Origin: Bacteroidota bacterium
Lineage (GTDB): Bacteria > Bacteroidota > Bacteroidia > Cytophagales > Thermoflexibacteraceae
Reading direction: 5' to 3'
DNA length: 44,374 nucleotides
Assembly: GCA_004292785.1 (NCBI GenBank)
Contig: RDXG01000228.1
Coordinates: 1-44,374, forward strand
The stretch's first letter is position 1, and the number at the start of each line of letters is the position of its first letter. This document shows, one piece after another, positions 24,977 through 36,700 of this stretch. The translations under genes and the position numbers were made by a program. The notes under the pieces were generated by a model. The model was not told the origin of the DNA and made no database searches. It saw only the letters and a program-made list of their open reading frames with translations.

Positions 24977-26260
24977 ATGAAAAAATTAGCTCTACATTGG
25001 CAAATCATTATTGGTATGACCGCAGGCGTAGTTTTTGGTCTGATTCTTAGCTTTTCGGGCAACAGCACTTTTTCACAAGATTGGATCAAACCCTTCGGAA
25101 CTATTTTTATTAATTTGCTCAAAATGATTGCCGTTCCTTTGGTTTTGGTTTCCTTAATTAGCGGAATTGCAAGCCTAAAAGACGTTTCCAAACTTTCGCG
25201 CATTGGTTCTAAAACCATCGGAATCTATTTGGGAACTACGGTTTTGGCTGTTTCGTTGGGTTTGGTAGTTGTCAATATCATTCAACCGGGAAAATATTTT
25301 TCTACTGAACAAAGGGAAAAATTTAAGGAACAATACGCAAACAAAGCCACTTCTGCCAAAGAAGATGCTGGAAAAGTTAAAACACAGGGCCCCCTTCAAC
25401 CCATTGTAGATATGTTTCCTTCCAATGTTTTTCAGGCAGCAACTTCAAACAGCGATATGTTGCAAGTCATTATATTTGCAATTATGTTTGGCGTGGCTTT
25501 GGTGCTAACCAAACCCGAATCTGCTGAACCTGTCAAATTGTTTTTTGCGGGTGCAAATGACGTGATGGTCGGTTTGGTAGAATTGATTATGAATTTTGCG
25601 CCTTTGGGAGTTTTTGCTTTGCTTTCCTCTTTAATTGTTGATTTTGCAGGAAATGATCCTGCCGCCGCCCTCGAATTATTTGCTGCTTTGGGCTTATATT
25701 CTATTTCTGTTTTGATTGGTTTGGCAATGATGGTTTGGGTAGTGTATCCGCTTTTGTTAAAAACTTTTGCAAATTATAGCTACAAACGCTTTACAAAAGG
25801 CATGAGTCCTGCGCAATTATTGGCATTTTCTACGAGTTCAAGTGCAGCAACTTTGCCTGTAACTATGGAACAAGTTGAAAAAGAATTGGGCGTTCCTCAC
25901 GAATTATGTAGTTTTATTTTGCCCATCGGCGCAACCGTAAACATGGACGGAACTAGCCTTTATCAAGCTGTTGCAACGGTTTTTATTGCGCAAGCCTTTG
26001 GCATGGATTTGGGTTTTCAGGCACAATTAGGCATTGTAGTTACGGCAACTTTGGCTTCTATTGGTTCGGCGGCGGTGCCAGGTGCGGGCATGGTGATGTT
26101 GGTTATTGTTTTGGAACAAGCAGGAATCCCTTTGGAAGGAATTGCTTTAATTTTTGCTGTGGATAGAATTTTGGATATGTGCAGAACCGTTGTAAACGTT
26201 ACAGGTGATGCTTGTGTGGCAGTAATTATTGCCAAAACCGAAGGACAACTGACCGAATAA
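24977..26260 (+). CDS. Dicarboxylate/amino acid:cation symporter (DAACS)
   Basis: This 427-residue inner-membrane transporter is of the glutamate/aspartate/C4-dicarboxylate (GltP/DctA) family. Family motifs are clear: 'FSTSSSAATLPVTMEQVEKELGV' with the serine-rich hairpin, 'LPIGATVNMDGTSLYQ' with NMDGT, 'ASIGSAAVPGAGMVML' and the substrate-binding 'DRILDMCRTVVNVTGDACVAVIIA'. About eight membrane helices plus two re-entrant loops are expected, and the length is normal. It imports glutamate, aspartate or dicarboxylates with sodium or protons; the arginine in DMCRT favours amino-acid substrates, but this is inference. It is a single gene ended by a strong hairpin. Confidence 0.94.
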   Translation: MKKLALHWQIIIGMTAGVVFGLILSFSGNSTFSQDWIKPFGTIFINLLKMIAVPLVLVSLISGIASLKDVSKLSRIGSKTIGIYLGTTVLAVSLGLVVVNIIQPGKYFSTEQREKFKEQYANKATSAKEDAGKVKTQGPLQPIVDMFPSNVFQAATSNSDMLQVIIFAIMFGVALVLTKPESAEPVKLFFAGANDVMVGLVELIMNFAPLGVFALLSSLIVDFAGNDPAAALELFAALGLYSISVLIGLAMMVWVVYPLLLKTFANYSYKRFTKGMSPAQLLAFSTSSSAATLPVTMEQVEKELGVPHELCSFILPIGATVNMDGTSLYQAVATVFIAQAFGMDLGFQAQLGIVVTATLASIGSAAVPGAGMVMLVIVLEQAGIPLEGIALIFAVDRILDMCRTVVNVTGDACVAVIIAKTEGQLTE

Positions 26261-26277
26261 TTTTACTCAACTTTTAT

Positions 26278-26310
26278 AGAAATACCATTTCTTTAAGAAA
26301 TGGTATTTCT
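26278..26310 (+). terminator. Hairpin after the symporter gene
   Basis: AGAAATACCATTTCTT (26278-26293) is perfectly inverted as AAGAAATGGTATTTCT (26295-26310) with a one-base centre. The 16-bp stem lies 17 bases after the symporter stop codon and just before the HipA-type genes. Confidence 0.8.
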
Positions 26311-26329
26311 GATTTTCATATTAAATTGA

Positions 26330-26337
26330 TACATTTG
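26330..26337 (+). promoter_or_regulatory. -7 element for the HipA-type genes
   Basis: TACATTTG matches TAnnTTTG, 33 bases before the ATG at 26370. A TTTC at 26306-26309, 20 bases upstream, could serve as a weak -33 element, overlapping the terminator arm. The overlap might couple termination with promoter use. Confidence 0.4.
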
Positions 26338-26369
26338 AGAACATTTTTTCATTTAAAATAAACTTTTCT

Positions 26370-26759
26370 ATGCAAAATATTTTTTATGTGGCTACCGCCG
26401 AAGTATTATTAGAAAAGCAAAAAGTAGGTATGCTTAGTAAAATAGTTACAGAAAATAAAGAAATTTATGTTTTTGCGTATGATCAAGCCTATTGCGAAAA
26501 CAAAGATGCCAAGCCACTTGTGCCGTTAATGCCCAAAATTTTACAACCTTATTATTCAGATATATTATTTCCTGTCTTTTTTTCTTTGCTTTCCGAAGGA
26601 AATGCAAAAAAATTTCAATGCCAAATACACAAAATAGATCAAAACAACTATTTTCAACTTTTATTAAAAACTTGCGTGCATAATACCATGTCAGGCATAA
26701 AAATTAGAGAAATTACCAAAAAAGCATACAAAAATAAACCAAAAAATGAAATGTCATAG
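26370..26759 (+). CDS. HipA N-terminal-subdomain protein (HipS-like)
   Basis: This 129-residue protein matches the N-terminal subdomain of HipA kinases: 'TAEVLLEKQKVGMLSK' (compare V..n...vG.L), 'IYVFAYDQAYC' and 'VFFSLLSEGNAKK'. In split systems (HipBST) this piece is a separate protein, HipS, and can act as the antitoxin of the HipT kinase. Here it is followed at once by the kinase gene, whose ATG lies 14 bases inside this gene in another frame. No XRE (HipB) gene is next to it. It is assigned by pattern and by its neighbour; the antitoxin role is inferred. Confidence 0.78.
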   Translation: MQNIFYVATAEVLLEKQKVGMLSKIVTENKEIYVFAYDQAYCENKDAKPLVPLMPKILQPYYSDILFPVFFSLLSEGNAKKFQCQIHKIDQNNYFQLLLKTCVHNTMSGIKIREITKKAYKNKPKNEMS

Positions 26760-27705
26760 TTGTTTGAAACCTGTAGAAAATACAACAAGTTTTTGTGAAC
26801 AATGTAGCCATGAGCTATTTGAAAAGAAAATACAATCGGCAGTTTTGCCCTTTGTTCTTACTAATTATTCTGAAAAAATCCAAAAACAGTTACAAAAAAA
26901 TTCTTTGGTAGGTTTTCAAGATAAAATTTTTGTCAAAATTAATGGCAAATGGACTATTCCAGAATGGGGAAAAGTTACTCATTTGATAAAAATACCCAAA
27001 ATTAGCCAAATTTCAGCTTACAAATTGGCGCAGGATATGGCAGCTAATGAGCATTTGACCATGCAATTAGCCAAACAAGTTTTTCAGTTGCCAACTGCTG
27101 AATGTGCTTTTATGTATTTGGAAGATAAGCAAGCCGTTTATTTAACAAAACTTTTTGATAGAAAAACCGCAAAGGATTTTGCAGTTCTGCTTGATACGAC
27201 AGTGCAAAAAAATCCAGATTATAAATATGATAGTAGCTACGAAGAAATTGCAGAATGTATTACTTTGTATTCAGAACAAAAAATAATAGACTTAGTATTT
27301 TTTTATAAGTTATTCATTTTCAATATTTTAACTCGCAATGGTGATGCGCATCTCCGAAATTTTTCGATGTATTACCAAAATGACACTTTTTGCTTGACTC
27401 CTGCTTATGATTTGCTCTCTACTTTATTGCATTTACCTGATGATCGTTATTTGGCTTGTTACCTGTATAAAAATGATTCTAAAAAAACAAAATTTGATGC
27501 CATTAGCTATAAAAAACTAATGACTTTTGGCAAAAAAATAGGTTTAACATCAGATCAAATATCGCAAATTTTAGATTTTTTTTCTGGTCAAAAAAGCAAA
27601 GTAATTGAACTTATAGAAAATTCATTTTTGAGTGAAAATGCAAAAAATAAGTACAAAAATTTGATTCAGGATGGTTATAAAATCATTTTTCAAACGAAAA
27701 AATAA
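26746..27705 (+). CDS. HipA-family serine/threonine kinase, C-terminal part (HipT-like) with zinc knuckle
   Basis: This 319-residue kinase begins with a cysteine motif (C3-x2-C6 and C17-x2-C20), seen in Bacteroidota HipA proteins. The kinase body follows. The glycine-rich loop NSLVGFQDK contains S53, the position equivalent to the autophosphorylated serine of E. coli HipA. It is followed by 'WTIPEWGKVTHLIK' (as in E. coli), 'NEHLTMQLAKQVF', the catalytic loop NILTRNGDAHLRN with D200 and N205, and the metal motif LTPAYDLLST with D222. HipA kinases phosphorylate aminoacyl-tRNA synthetases and stop growth. The gene overlaps the HipS-like gene by 14 bases and is followed by an MmeI-type restriction gene, so this looks like a defence/toxin island. 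Confidence 0.9.
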   Translation: MKCHSCLKPVENTTSFCEQCSHELFEKKIQSAVLPFVLTNYSEKIQKQLQKNSLVGFQDKIFVKINGKWTIPEWGKVTHLIKIPKISQISAYKLAQDMAANEHLTMQLAKQVFQLPTAECAFMYLEDKQAVYLTKLFDRKTAKDFAVLLDTTVQKNPDYKYDSSYEEIAECITLYSEQKIIDLVFFYKLFIFNILTRNGDAHLRNFSMYYQNDTFCLTPAYDLLSTLLHLPDDRYLACYLYKNDSKKTKFDAISYKKLMTFGKKIGLTSDQISQILDFFSGQKSKVIELIENSFLSENAKNKYKNLIQDGYKIIFQTKK

Positions 27706-27737
27706 AAATGCTTCACAAATATTTTCCAAAAACTTCG

Positions 27738-27745
27738 TAAATTTG
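27738..27745 (+). promoter_or_regulatory. -7 element for the MmeI-type gene
   Basis: TAAATTTG matches TAnnTTTG, 15 bases before the ATG at 27760. Its placement supports 27760 as the original start of the gene rather than the TTG at 27898. Confidence 0.45.
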
Positions 27746-27759
27746 TAAAAAAACATCAC

Positions 27760-30546
27760 ATGGCAATTACTTGGCAGGAAATCAAGTAAAGATCGGCAGA
27801 ATTTGCTAAAAAATGGGAAAATGAAACTTCTGAAAAAGCAGAAGCAAAAACTTTTTGGGACAATTTCTTTCATATTTTTGATTTAGATCGCAGAAGATTG
27901 GCAACTTTTGAACAAAATGTCAAAAAATTAGGCGGAAAACAAGGTTTTATAGACTTATTTTGGAAAGGCGTTTTGATTGTCGAACACAAATCTGTTGGCA
28001 AAGATTTAGACAAAGCCTTTGATCAAGCCCTCGATTATTTTCCAAACCTCAAAGAATACGAATTGCCTCGTTATGTTTTGGTTTCAGATTTTGCACGTTT
28101 CAGACTCTACGATCTCGATGACAATTTGCAACACGAATTTTTAATTCAGGAATTAACCGAAAATATTTCGCTTTTTGGTTTTATGGCAGGACATTTTACC
28201 AAAATTTACAAAGAAGAAGACCCAATTAACCTCATCGCTGCCGAATTATTGGGCAAACTTTTCGACAATTTAAGTGATTTGGGTTATGAAACGCATTTGT
28301 TGGAAAACTTTTTGGTGCGTTTGGTTTTTTGTATGTTTGCCGAAGATACTGCCGTTTTTGACTATAAAAACCAATTTTTAGAATATTTAGAAAATCATAC
28401 CCAAACCGATGGCAGTGATTTGGGAATACATTTGGCAAAAATTTTTCAGGTTTTGAATCAGCCTTTGGAAAAACGAATGTTTTTGAGTGAAGATTTACAA
28501 AAATTTCCTTTTATCAACGGCAAATTATTCGAAGAAAAGTTTGATTTGGTGGATTTTAACGCCCAAACTCGCCAATTAATTTTAGAATGTTGTTATTTGG
28601 ATTGGAGCAAAATTTCGCCCGCCATTTTTGGTTCACTTTTTCAAGCCGCCATGAATCCCAAAAAACGCAGAGATTTGGGGGCACATTATACTTCCGAAAA
28701 AAATATTTTAAAAGCAATTTCACCCTTATTTTTAGATGATTTATACGATCAATTCGAAAAGGCACGCAAAAATCCTCGAAAATTAAAGGAATTGCACAAC
28801 AAATTAGGCAAAATTACTATTTTTGATCCTGCTTGCGGTTGCGGAAATTTTTTGATCATTGCCTACCGAGAATTGCGTTATTTGGAAATTGAAATTATCA
28901 AAGAATTGTATGGAGGGCAACAAGTTTTGGAGGTTTCGACTTTGATTCAAGTCAATGTAGATCAGGTTTTTGGCATTGAAATCGAGGAAATTGCCTACCG
29001 AATCACGCAAGTTGCGATGTGGATCACCGATCATCGGTGTAACCAATTGGTCAGCCGTAATTTTGGAAAATATTTTATCAGAATTCCGCTAACTGTTGCT
29101 CCTAACCTATTGAATAGCAATGCTTTACAAAGTGATTGGAAAAAATTTGTATCCCCAAAAAAGATCAGTTTTATTTTAGGAAATCCGCCTTTTATTGGCA
29201 AACAATTCAGAAATGAATCACAAAAAAAGGACATGAAATTGGTTTTTGAATCTGTAAAAATTAATAATTCTGCTACAAATTCTTTGGATTATGTGGCGGC
29301 TTGGTACATCAAAGCGGCGCAGTACATTCAAAATACAAAAATTAGGGTGGCTTTTATTTCCACAAATTCGATCACGCAAGGCGAACAAGTTGGGATTTTA
29401 TGGAGCAAATTGTTTCAGTTGGGCATCAAAATTTTCTTTGCGCACCAAACTTTCAAATGGTCAAATGAGGCTTCACACAACGCACAGGTGCATTGCGTAA
29501 TCATTGGTTTTTATAAAAATGGCGAAACTTTGTTTGATTTTGAGAACAAACCTGTTCCAAAAAAAATATTTTCTTACAAAACTGTAAAATCGGAAGCCAT
29601 CGAAAAAATTGTGCCAAATATTAACCCATATTTGGTTGATAGCAAAGATGTTTTAATTCAAAGGCGTTCAGAACCACTTTGTGATGTCCCAAAAATTAAA
29701 TTTGGGAATCAACCCATCGATGGCGGTTTTTTGTTGTTTTCGACAGAAGAAAAAAATGAATTAATTGCTTTAAATCCTGTTTTAAAACCGTTTTTAAAAC
29801 GTTTTTTGGGTAGCCACGATTTCATTAACAGGCATGAAAGATGGTGTTTGTGGGGTTTGAATCAAGAAATTTCAGAATTAAGAAAAATAAAAGCTATTAA
29901 AAACAGACTCGAAAAAGTCAAAGAATTTCGAGAAAGTAGCATCAGAAAAGAAACAAATGAATTGGCAAAACAGCCACATGAATTTGCTTTTGTTTCTTAT
30001 CAAGAGGCGGATTATTTGTTAATTCCTCGTGTTTCTTCCGAAAAAAGAGCTTATATTCCGATGGCTTTTTTTACAAAAGAAGAAATTGCAGGCGATAGTT
30101 GTTTGGTAATTTATGGAGCAAATCTATTTATTTTTGGAATTTTAACTTCTTTGATGCACATGGCTTGGCTAAAATCGGTTGGCGGAAGGCTAAAAAGTGA
30201 TTTTAGATACTCAAATTCCATTGTTTACAACAATTTTCCCTTCCCAAAAAATGTAGAAAAAAAGAAAATTGAAAAAGTAGAACAAAAAGCGCAAAATGTT
30301 TTAGATATTCGCAAAATTTATGAGCAAAAAGGCAACAGTTTAGCCGATTTGTACGACCCACTTTTTATGCCTGCGGACTTGCAAAAAGCCCACCAAGAAC
30401 TCGACAAAGCAGTAGATTCTTGCTATCGTCCTGAAAAATTTGATGGCGAAAATCAAAGAATTTCCTTTTTGTTTGGCTTGTACGAACAATATCTTTCGCC
30501 TTTGGAATCGGCTATGAAAAAAGCAAATAAAATTAGGAAAAAATGA
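27760..30546 (+). pseudogene. MmeI-type restriction-modification enzyme with stop at codon 10
   Basis: From 27760 the frame reads MAITWQEIK, then TAA (27787-27789), then RSAEFAKKWENETSEKAEAK and on to 30546, about 928 residues. The N-terminus (both sides of the stop), spacing and whole length align from memory with MmeI, a single-chain type IIL/IIG enzyme that both cuts and methylates DNA. The nuclease motif is intact: D65, then E75-x-K77 in GFIDLFWKGVLIVEHKS. So are the methylase motifs: DPACGCGNF (motif I) and LGNPPF (motif IV), followed by target-recognition and C-terminal regions with 'GGRLKSDFRYSNSIVYNNFPFP'. The next possible start is TTG at 27898, which would lose 46 residues but keep D-E-K. 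Either the gene is dead, or a weak internal start gives a shortened enzyme. Confidence 0.88.
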
Positions 30547-30709
30547 TTTTTTTGTTAAAAAAAGTCAGACATTTGTCGGACAGATTCTATTTTTAGAAAG
30601 CCTCAAAGCCTTATAAAAGTTGATAAAAAAATTAAGAAAAAATGCTTTTTTCTGAAAAAAACTTACTAGATTAGCAATGAAATTCTAAAACAAACTCAAA
30701 CAAAAATCT

Positions 30710-33700
30710 ATGAAAAACCTATTTTTTGCCTTGTTTTTACTTTGTACTTTTTCGGTTCATGCGCAAATTACAGAATATTCTTTTACAGGTTCAGTAGGAA
30801 ATGAAACCTTTTTAAATGCTGATTATCAACCCATTAACGGATTTATTACTGCCATAACCAGAAGTCCTGCTTTGGGAATTACAAGTTCGGCAGGCAAATT
30901 TGCTGCTAATGCTTTTCCTACTTCGGGAATTGATCTTGCCAAATATTTTTCCTTGACCATTCGCCCAAATCCTACTTATTTTTTGGACATTACGCAAATC
31001 AAATTAGACGAAGATCGAAGTTTGACAGGCATCAGAAATTGGGCAATTCGTTCTAGCAAAGACAATTTTACAACAAATTTAGCCACTTTTAACGTTCCTG
31101 ATGACGATTTGCAACGCAATCAAACCATTAATTTGTCAGGTTTTACGGCTTTTACAACTGCCGTAGAATTTAGGATTTACGGTTACACTTCGGAAAGCGG
31201 AACTACGGGTGCTTGGCGAATTGACAATCTCAAAATTTTTGGCTCAATTTACGAATATACGCCTCCCAGCATTGTTTCCGTTGGTGGAAATCCAGATAAT
31301 CCAAAGGAAGTGATCGTTATTTTTGATGAAAATGTGCAAAATCCTTCCGCCGAAAATCCTAGTTTTTACCAAATCAAAAATATAGGAAATCCAAACTCTG
31401 TAATTCGTCATTCGGTTGATAATAAGCGAGTTAGCCTAAATTTTAGCAACGATTTTGTTAGTGCCAATACCTATTTTTTGACTGCTTACGGAATAAAAGA
31501 TATGTTTTCAAACGAAATGCAGACCGCAACCAAAGCCTTCATTTACAACGATCTTGCGCCGCCTTTGCTCTCTCAAATCAATACCATTTCCAACCAAAGT
31601 CTTGATGTACTATTTAATGAAAAAATAGATAAAATTTCTGCTGAAACGCTTGCAAATTACCAAACCAACAACGCTTGGACTCCTGTTTCTGCCATTCAAG
31701 ACGAAAACGATCCTAAACTTGTGCATTTGTTTTTTGCGGATAAGTTTTCTTCGAATACAACTTTTAACCTAAAAATCAGCAATATCAAAGATCAATCGAA
31801 CAATTCTGTCATTGGTTTTTTGTCTGCAAACTTTGTTTATGACACACAAAAGCCTAGCATTCAATCAGTTACAGCTATTTCTGCCACCCAAATCCAAATC
31901 CTTTTTTCAGAAAATATCGACCCAATTTCTGCGCAAGTTTTTGGGAATTATGTCTTGTCAAACTCAATTTTTCCTATCAATTCCTTTGTTTCTGCCAATA
32001 AAGTGCTGCTTACGTTTAGCCAAAATTTGATTCCAAATACAATTTATCCGCTAAAAGTATCAAATATCAAAGATTTATTGCAAAATGTGATCACAAGTAC
32101 CACAAAAAACGTACTTTTTGACCCAAATCCGCCTGCTTTGCAAAAAATAAATATATTTTCAGATCAAGAAATTGAACTCATTTTTAATGAAGAACTAGAC
32201 AAAATTTCAGGCGAAAATATTGCAAATTATGTCTTAAATAATGCTTTAAACCCAATTTCTGCTGTCCAAAATATCAATGATTTAAAATCTATTAAACTGA
32301 TTTTCAGTAGTTTAGGAAATTCTGCAAATACTTTTTTGTCGGCTTCAAACATCAAAGATTTGGCGGGAAATATTGCCAATTTGCAAACAATTTCTTTCAA
32401 TATATTCAGTCCTGCACTTTCCAAAGTAACGGTGCTTTCAAAAAACAAATTACAAATTCAGTTTTCCAGAAAAATGCAAATGGCTGCGGTTCAAAATATT
32501 GCTAACTATTTGGTAAACAACAATTTACAAAATCCTGTTTCCGTTTTTGCTTATGATTTTGCAAATTTTACAACCACCATTCTAACTTTTGCAAATAATT
32601 TTGAAATTAAACAAGCTAATTCATTGACAATCAATAATTTAACTGATCAAAGCAATCGTTTTTTGACTGCCCAAAGCGAAAATTTTACTTATATTCCAAG
32701 AGTTCAAAGCCTAAAATTAGTTTCTCAAAACCTAATTGATGTGATTTTTGAAAGCGAAGTAGAAAATATAACTGCTTCACAAACAAGTCGTTACAATATT
32801 TCAAACATAGGTTTTCCAATTTTGGCTTTGCAAGACGATGATCAAAAAATTGTGCATTTGCAATTTGCCAAAAACATTCCAAAAAATGTTCTCCAATTTT
32901 TGACTGTGGGCATAGGTTCAATCAATTTGCAAAACGGAATTATTGCTCCACAATCCGAACATTCCTTTATTTTTGACTCCCAAGCTCCCACAATTTTGAA
33001 TGTAAGTTTATTGTCAAATTTTGAGATTTTATTGCAATTTTCTGAAAATATTAGCGAAAACACTGCCGAAGCATTGAATTTTTATCTGCTTAACGGCACA
33101 GAAACACCTATTTCTGCCTCTTTAAACACTTCAAACCCAACTTTGCTGACTCTCAAATTTGCAAACAAATTCCAAGTAAATATAAATTATAGCCTGATAA
33201 TCAAGAACATACAAGATTTGGAAGGCAATACCAATTTTTCACAAACAATTAGTTTTAGGCGACCTGCTGTGCCAAATTTTAAACAATTATTGTTTACAGA
33301 AATTTTTGCAGACCCGACTCCAAAAGTCAATTTGCCCGAATCGGAGTTTATAGAAATTTACAATAATTCTACGCAAGTATTTGATTTACAAGGACTTAAA
33401 ATTTCAGATGGCAACACAGAAAGCATTTTGCCACGCTATCTTTTTCAACCTGATTCTTATCTCGTCCTTTGCCCAAGTTCTGCGGTTTCAGATTTTGCCA
33501 AATATGGAAACGTGATCGGGCTTTCTAATTGGGTTTCACTCACAAATTCAGGAAAAACACTAAATTTTCTAGATTCTGATGATAAATTGATCGATAAAAT
33601 TACTTATTCTGATGATTGGTATAAAAATGAGGTCAAAAAAGGGGGCGGTTGGACTTTGGAATTGATCAACTTAAAAGCGCAATGTATGGATTCTGAAAAT

Positions 33701-36700
33701 TGGACTGCTTCAGAAAACGCAAACGGAGGAACTCCTGCACAACAAAATTCAGTTTTTAACAACAATCCCGACAAAACCGCACCGCAATTATTAAGCATAA
33801 ACACTGATAATCAAGGCTTTATCAATATAAATTTTACAGAAAATACGGATAGTTTGAGCCTAAATAATTTGAACAATTACAAAATTGAGGGTTTGCCAAT
33901 AAAAAGCGCAAAAGCAATAAATCCAAAATCTGTTGCCTTAGAATTGTTTGGAAATTTGCCTGAAGGAAAAGTTTATAAGCTGATTATCAATGGTATACGA
34001 GATTGTGCGGGCAATTCTACAGCTGATACGCTTACTTTTGGGATAGGAAAAAAAGCCAATTTTAACGACATTTGGATCACAGAAATTATGGCAGACGAAG
34101 AACCTTCTCGCGGTTTGCCTTTGGCTGAATATTTAGAAATCTATAATGCTAGTAATCAGGTACTTAGCTTAGGAAATTTGATTTTGTCAGATGCCACTTC
34201 TAGTGCAAAATTGCCAAATGTGTTAATTTCTCCGAAAGAATATTTAATTTTGACAAGCATCACCAAAGCAATTTTGTTCAAAAATATAAGAGTTGTAGAT
34301 GTACCTTCTTTCCCAACTTTAAACAATTCTGGTGAATTATTGACTTTGGCAGATAGCACAGGAAAGCAAGTATTTTCGGTAAATTATTCGGATAGTTGGT
34401 ATGGAAGCGAAATCAAAAAACAGGGTGGTTGGAGTTTGGAAATGACGCAAAGCAAAGATTTTTGTAAAAATAGCTTTTTTTGGACTGCTTCCGTCAACGA
34501 AAAAGGTGGAACTCCTGCCCAAGAAAATTCCGTAAAATTTATTGACTTTAATTTTCAAAAACCTGAAATTAAATCGGTTAGCGTAAAAAATAATCAACAA
34601 ATTAACCTTATTTTTTCTGTAAATATGGATACTTTGAATTTGAAAAATTTGGCAAATTATCAGGTCAGTAATGCGCAAATTAAAAATATTCAAATTGTGT
34701 CAGCTACGGAAATAAATTTGTTTTTTCAGAATGCAATTCAAAATATTAGCCTGAAAATCAGTGGTTTAAGTGATTGTTTTGGAAATGTGATCAATGTTTT
34801 TGAACAAGAAATAATACTTGGCAGAAGTCCAAAAGCTAACGATTTGATTATCAGCGAGATCATGGCAGACGAGTCGCCTTCTACGGGCTTGCCTTTGGCA
34901 GAATACATTGAAATTTATAATCGTAGCAACGATTTTTTGAGCCTCGAAAATTTGTTGTTGAGCAACAACAGAAGCAATATTAAACTGCCAAACGTGATTA
35001 TTTCGCCAAAAAATTATTTGCTTTTGTGCGGTAGCAAAGCCGATAGTTTTAGGTTGAACCAAGAAATTTCTGAAAAAGTCCTGCAAATTCCTAACTTTTT
35101 TAGTTTGTTAAATTCTGGTGATTTACTGAAAATCAGTAATTTAGCAAATAATGAAGTTGTTTTTTCTGTCAATTATTCGGATAGTTGGTACAAAGACAAT
35201 CGCAAAAAACAAGGCGGTTGGAGTTTAGAAATGATCGATTTGGATAATTTGTGTAGCGAAACAGAAAATTGGACAGCTTCTATGGGCATCAAAGGAGGTA
35301 CGCCTGCCCAACAAAACTCGGTTTTTGACATCAATGCGGATAAAATTAATCCTCAAATCTCAAAATTGAACGTAATTTCTGAAAAAGAGGGCTTGTTGGA
35401 GATCGTTTTTAGTAAAAATATGGATACACTTTCTTTAAAAAACTTGGCAAATTTCAAAATTACGCAAAACATTGTTATTCAAGCAGTTACGATTATTGAT
35501 TCCAAAACCATTCGCCTAAAAACTTCCGCCATACAAGCCTTTACTTTGTACGAATTTGAAACACAAAATTTACAGGATTGTGCAAGTAATTCATTGATTA
35601 ACAACAAATTATATTTTGGGAAAGGCAATATTCCACAAAAAAATCAATTAATTATTACAGAAATTATGGCTGATCCTTCGCCCAAAATAGGCTTGCCAGA
35701 ACGTGAATTTTTGGAGTTGTATAACAAAAGTGAAAACACAATAAATTTGTCCGAAATTAAACTTGTAGACGAGTCGGGAGAGGTTTTTTTGCCCGATTTT
35801 AACCTAAAAAGCAAGGAATTTGTGCTGATTTGTGCCAATTCTGCGCTAGCAGATTTTGAGAAAATATTGCCCAAAAACGCTGTGCTTGCTGTGCCAAATT
35901 TTCCATCTTTAGACAACAGAGGAGAAAAATTAGTTTTGAAAAATTGCTTGAATGAAACCCTATTTTCTGTAAATTATGATGTAAATTGGCATTCAGAGGG
36001 TAAAAAAGAGGGCGGTTGGTCGTTGGAAATGAAAGATTTTGAAAAATCTTGTGTAGAAAAAAATAATTGGATAAGTTCAGAAAATAAATTGGGTGGAAGT
36101 CCTGCAAAATCTAATTCGGTTGAAAGTCAAATTCAGAGTTTTGCGCCTGAAGTTATAAGTTTCAAAACATTGAATGACAGCACTTTACAAATTATTTTTG
36201 ACCAAAACATAGACAGTTTGGCTTTGGCAAAAGGAAATTACAAGGTTTCTGATGCAAAAATTAAATACTTGATTATCAATGGTTTAACAGAAATTTTATT
36301 TATTACTGAAAAATTATCTTCTCGCAATATTTATGAAATTTTTGTTACAGAAGTTTCGAATTGTTTGGGGCAAAAAAATGTGGCTTTTCAGCAAAATTTT
36401 GGCATTGGCAGAACGCCCCAAAAACACGAACTTTTGATTAGTGAAATTATGGCTGATCCAAGCCCGACTGTGAGTTTGCCTGAAAGCGAATACATAGAAT
36501 TATACAACCCAACCAACGATATTTTGCAGTTAAAAAATTGTCAATTATCTGTAAATCAAGAGTTTATAACTTTGCCTTCGCAAACTATTTTCCCAAAAGA
36601 ATATGTTTTGCTTGTGCCAAAAAGTGCTTTGGCAGACTTCGAAAACCGTTTTCCGAAGGCAAAAATCCTTGCTTTGAGTACTTGGAAAACAATCGCAAAC

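Noticed and set aside
27898-30546. Annotating the MmeI-type gene as an intact CDS from TTG 27898
   Set aside because: The sequence upstream of the TTG, interrupted only by one TAA, matches the conserved N-terminus of the family and has an ATG and a promoter-like box, so the gene is better described as broken.
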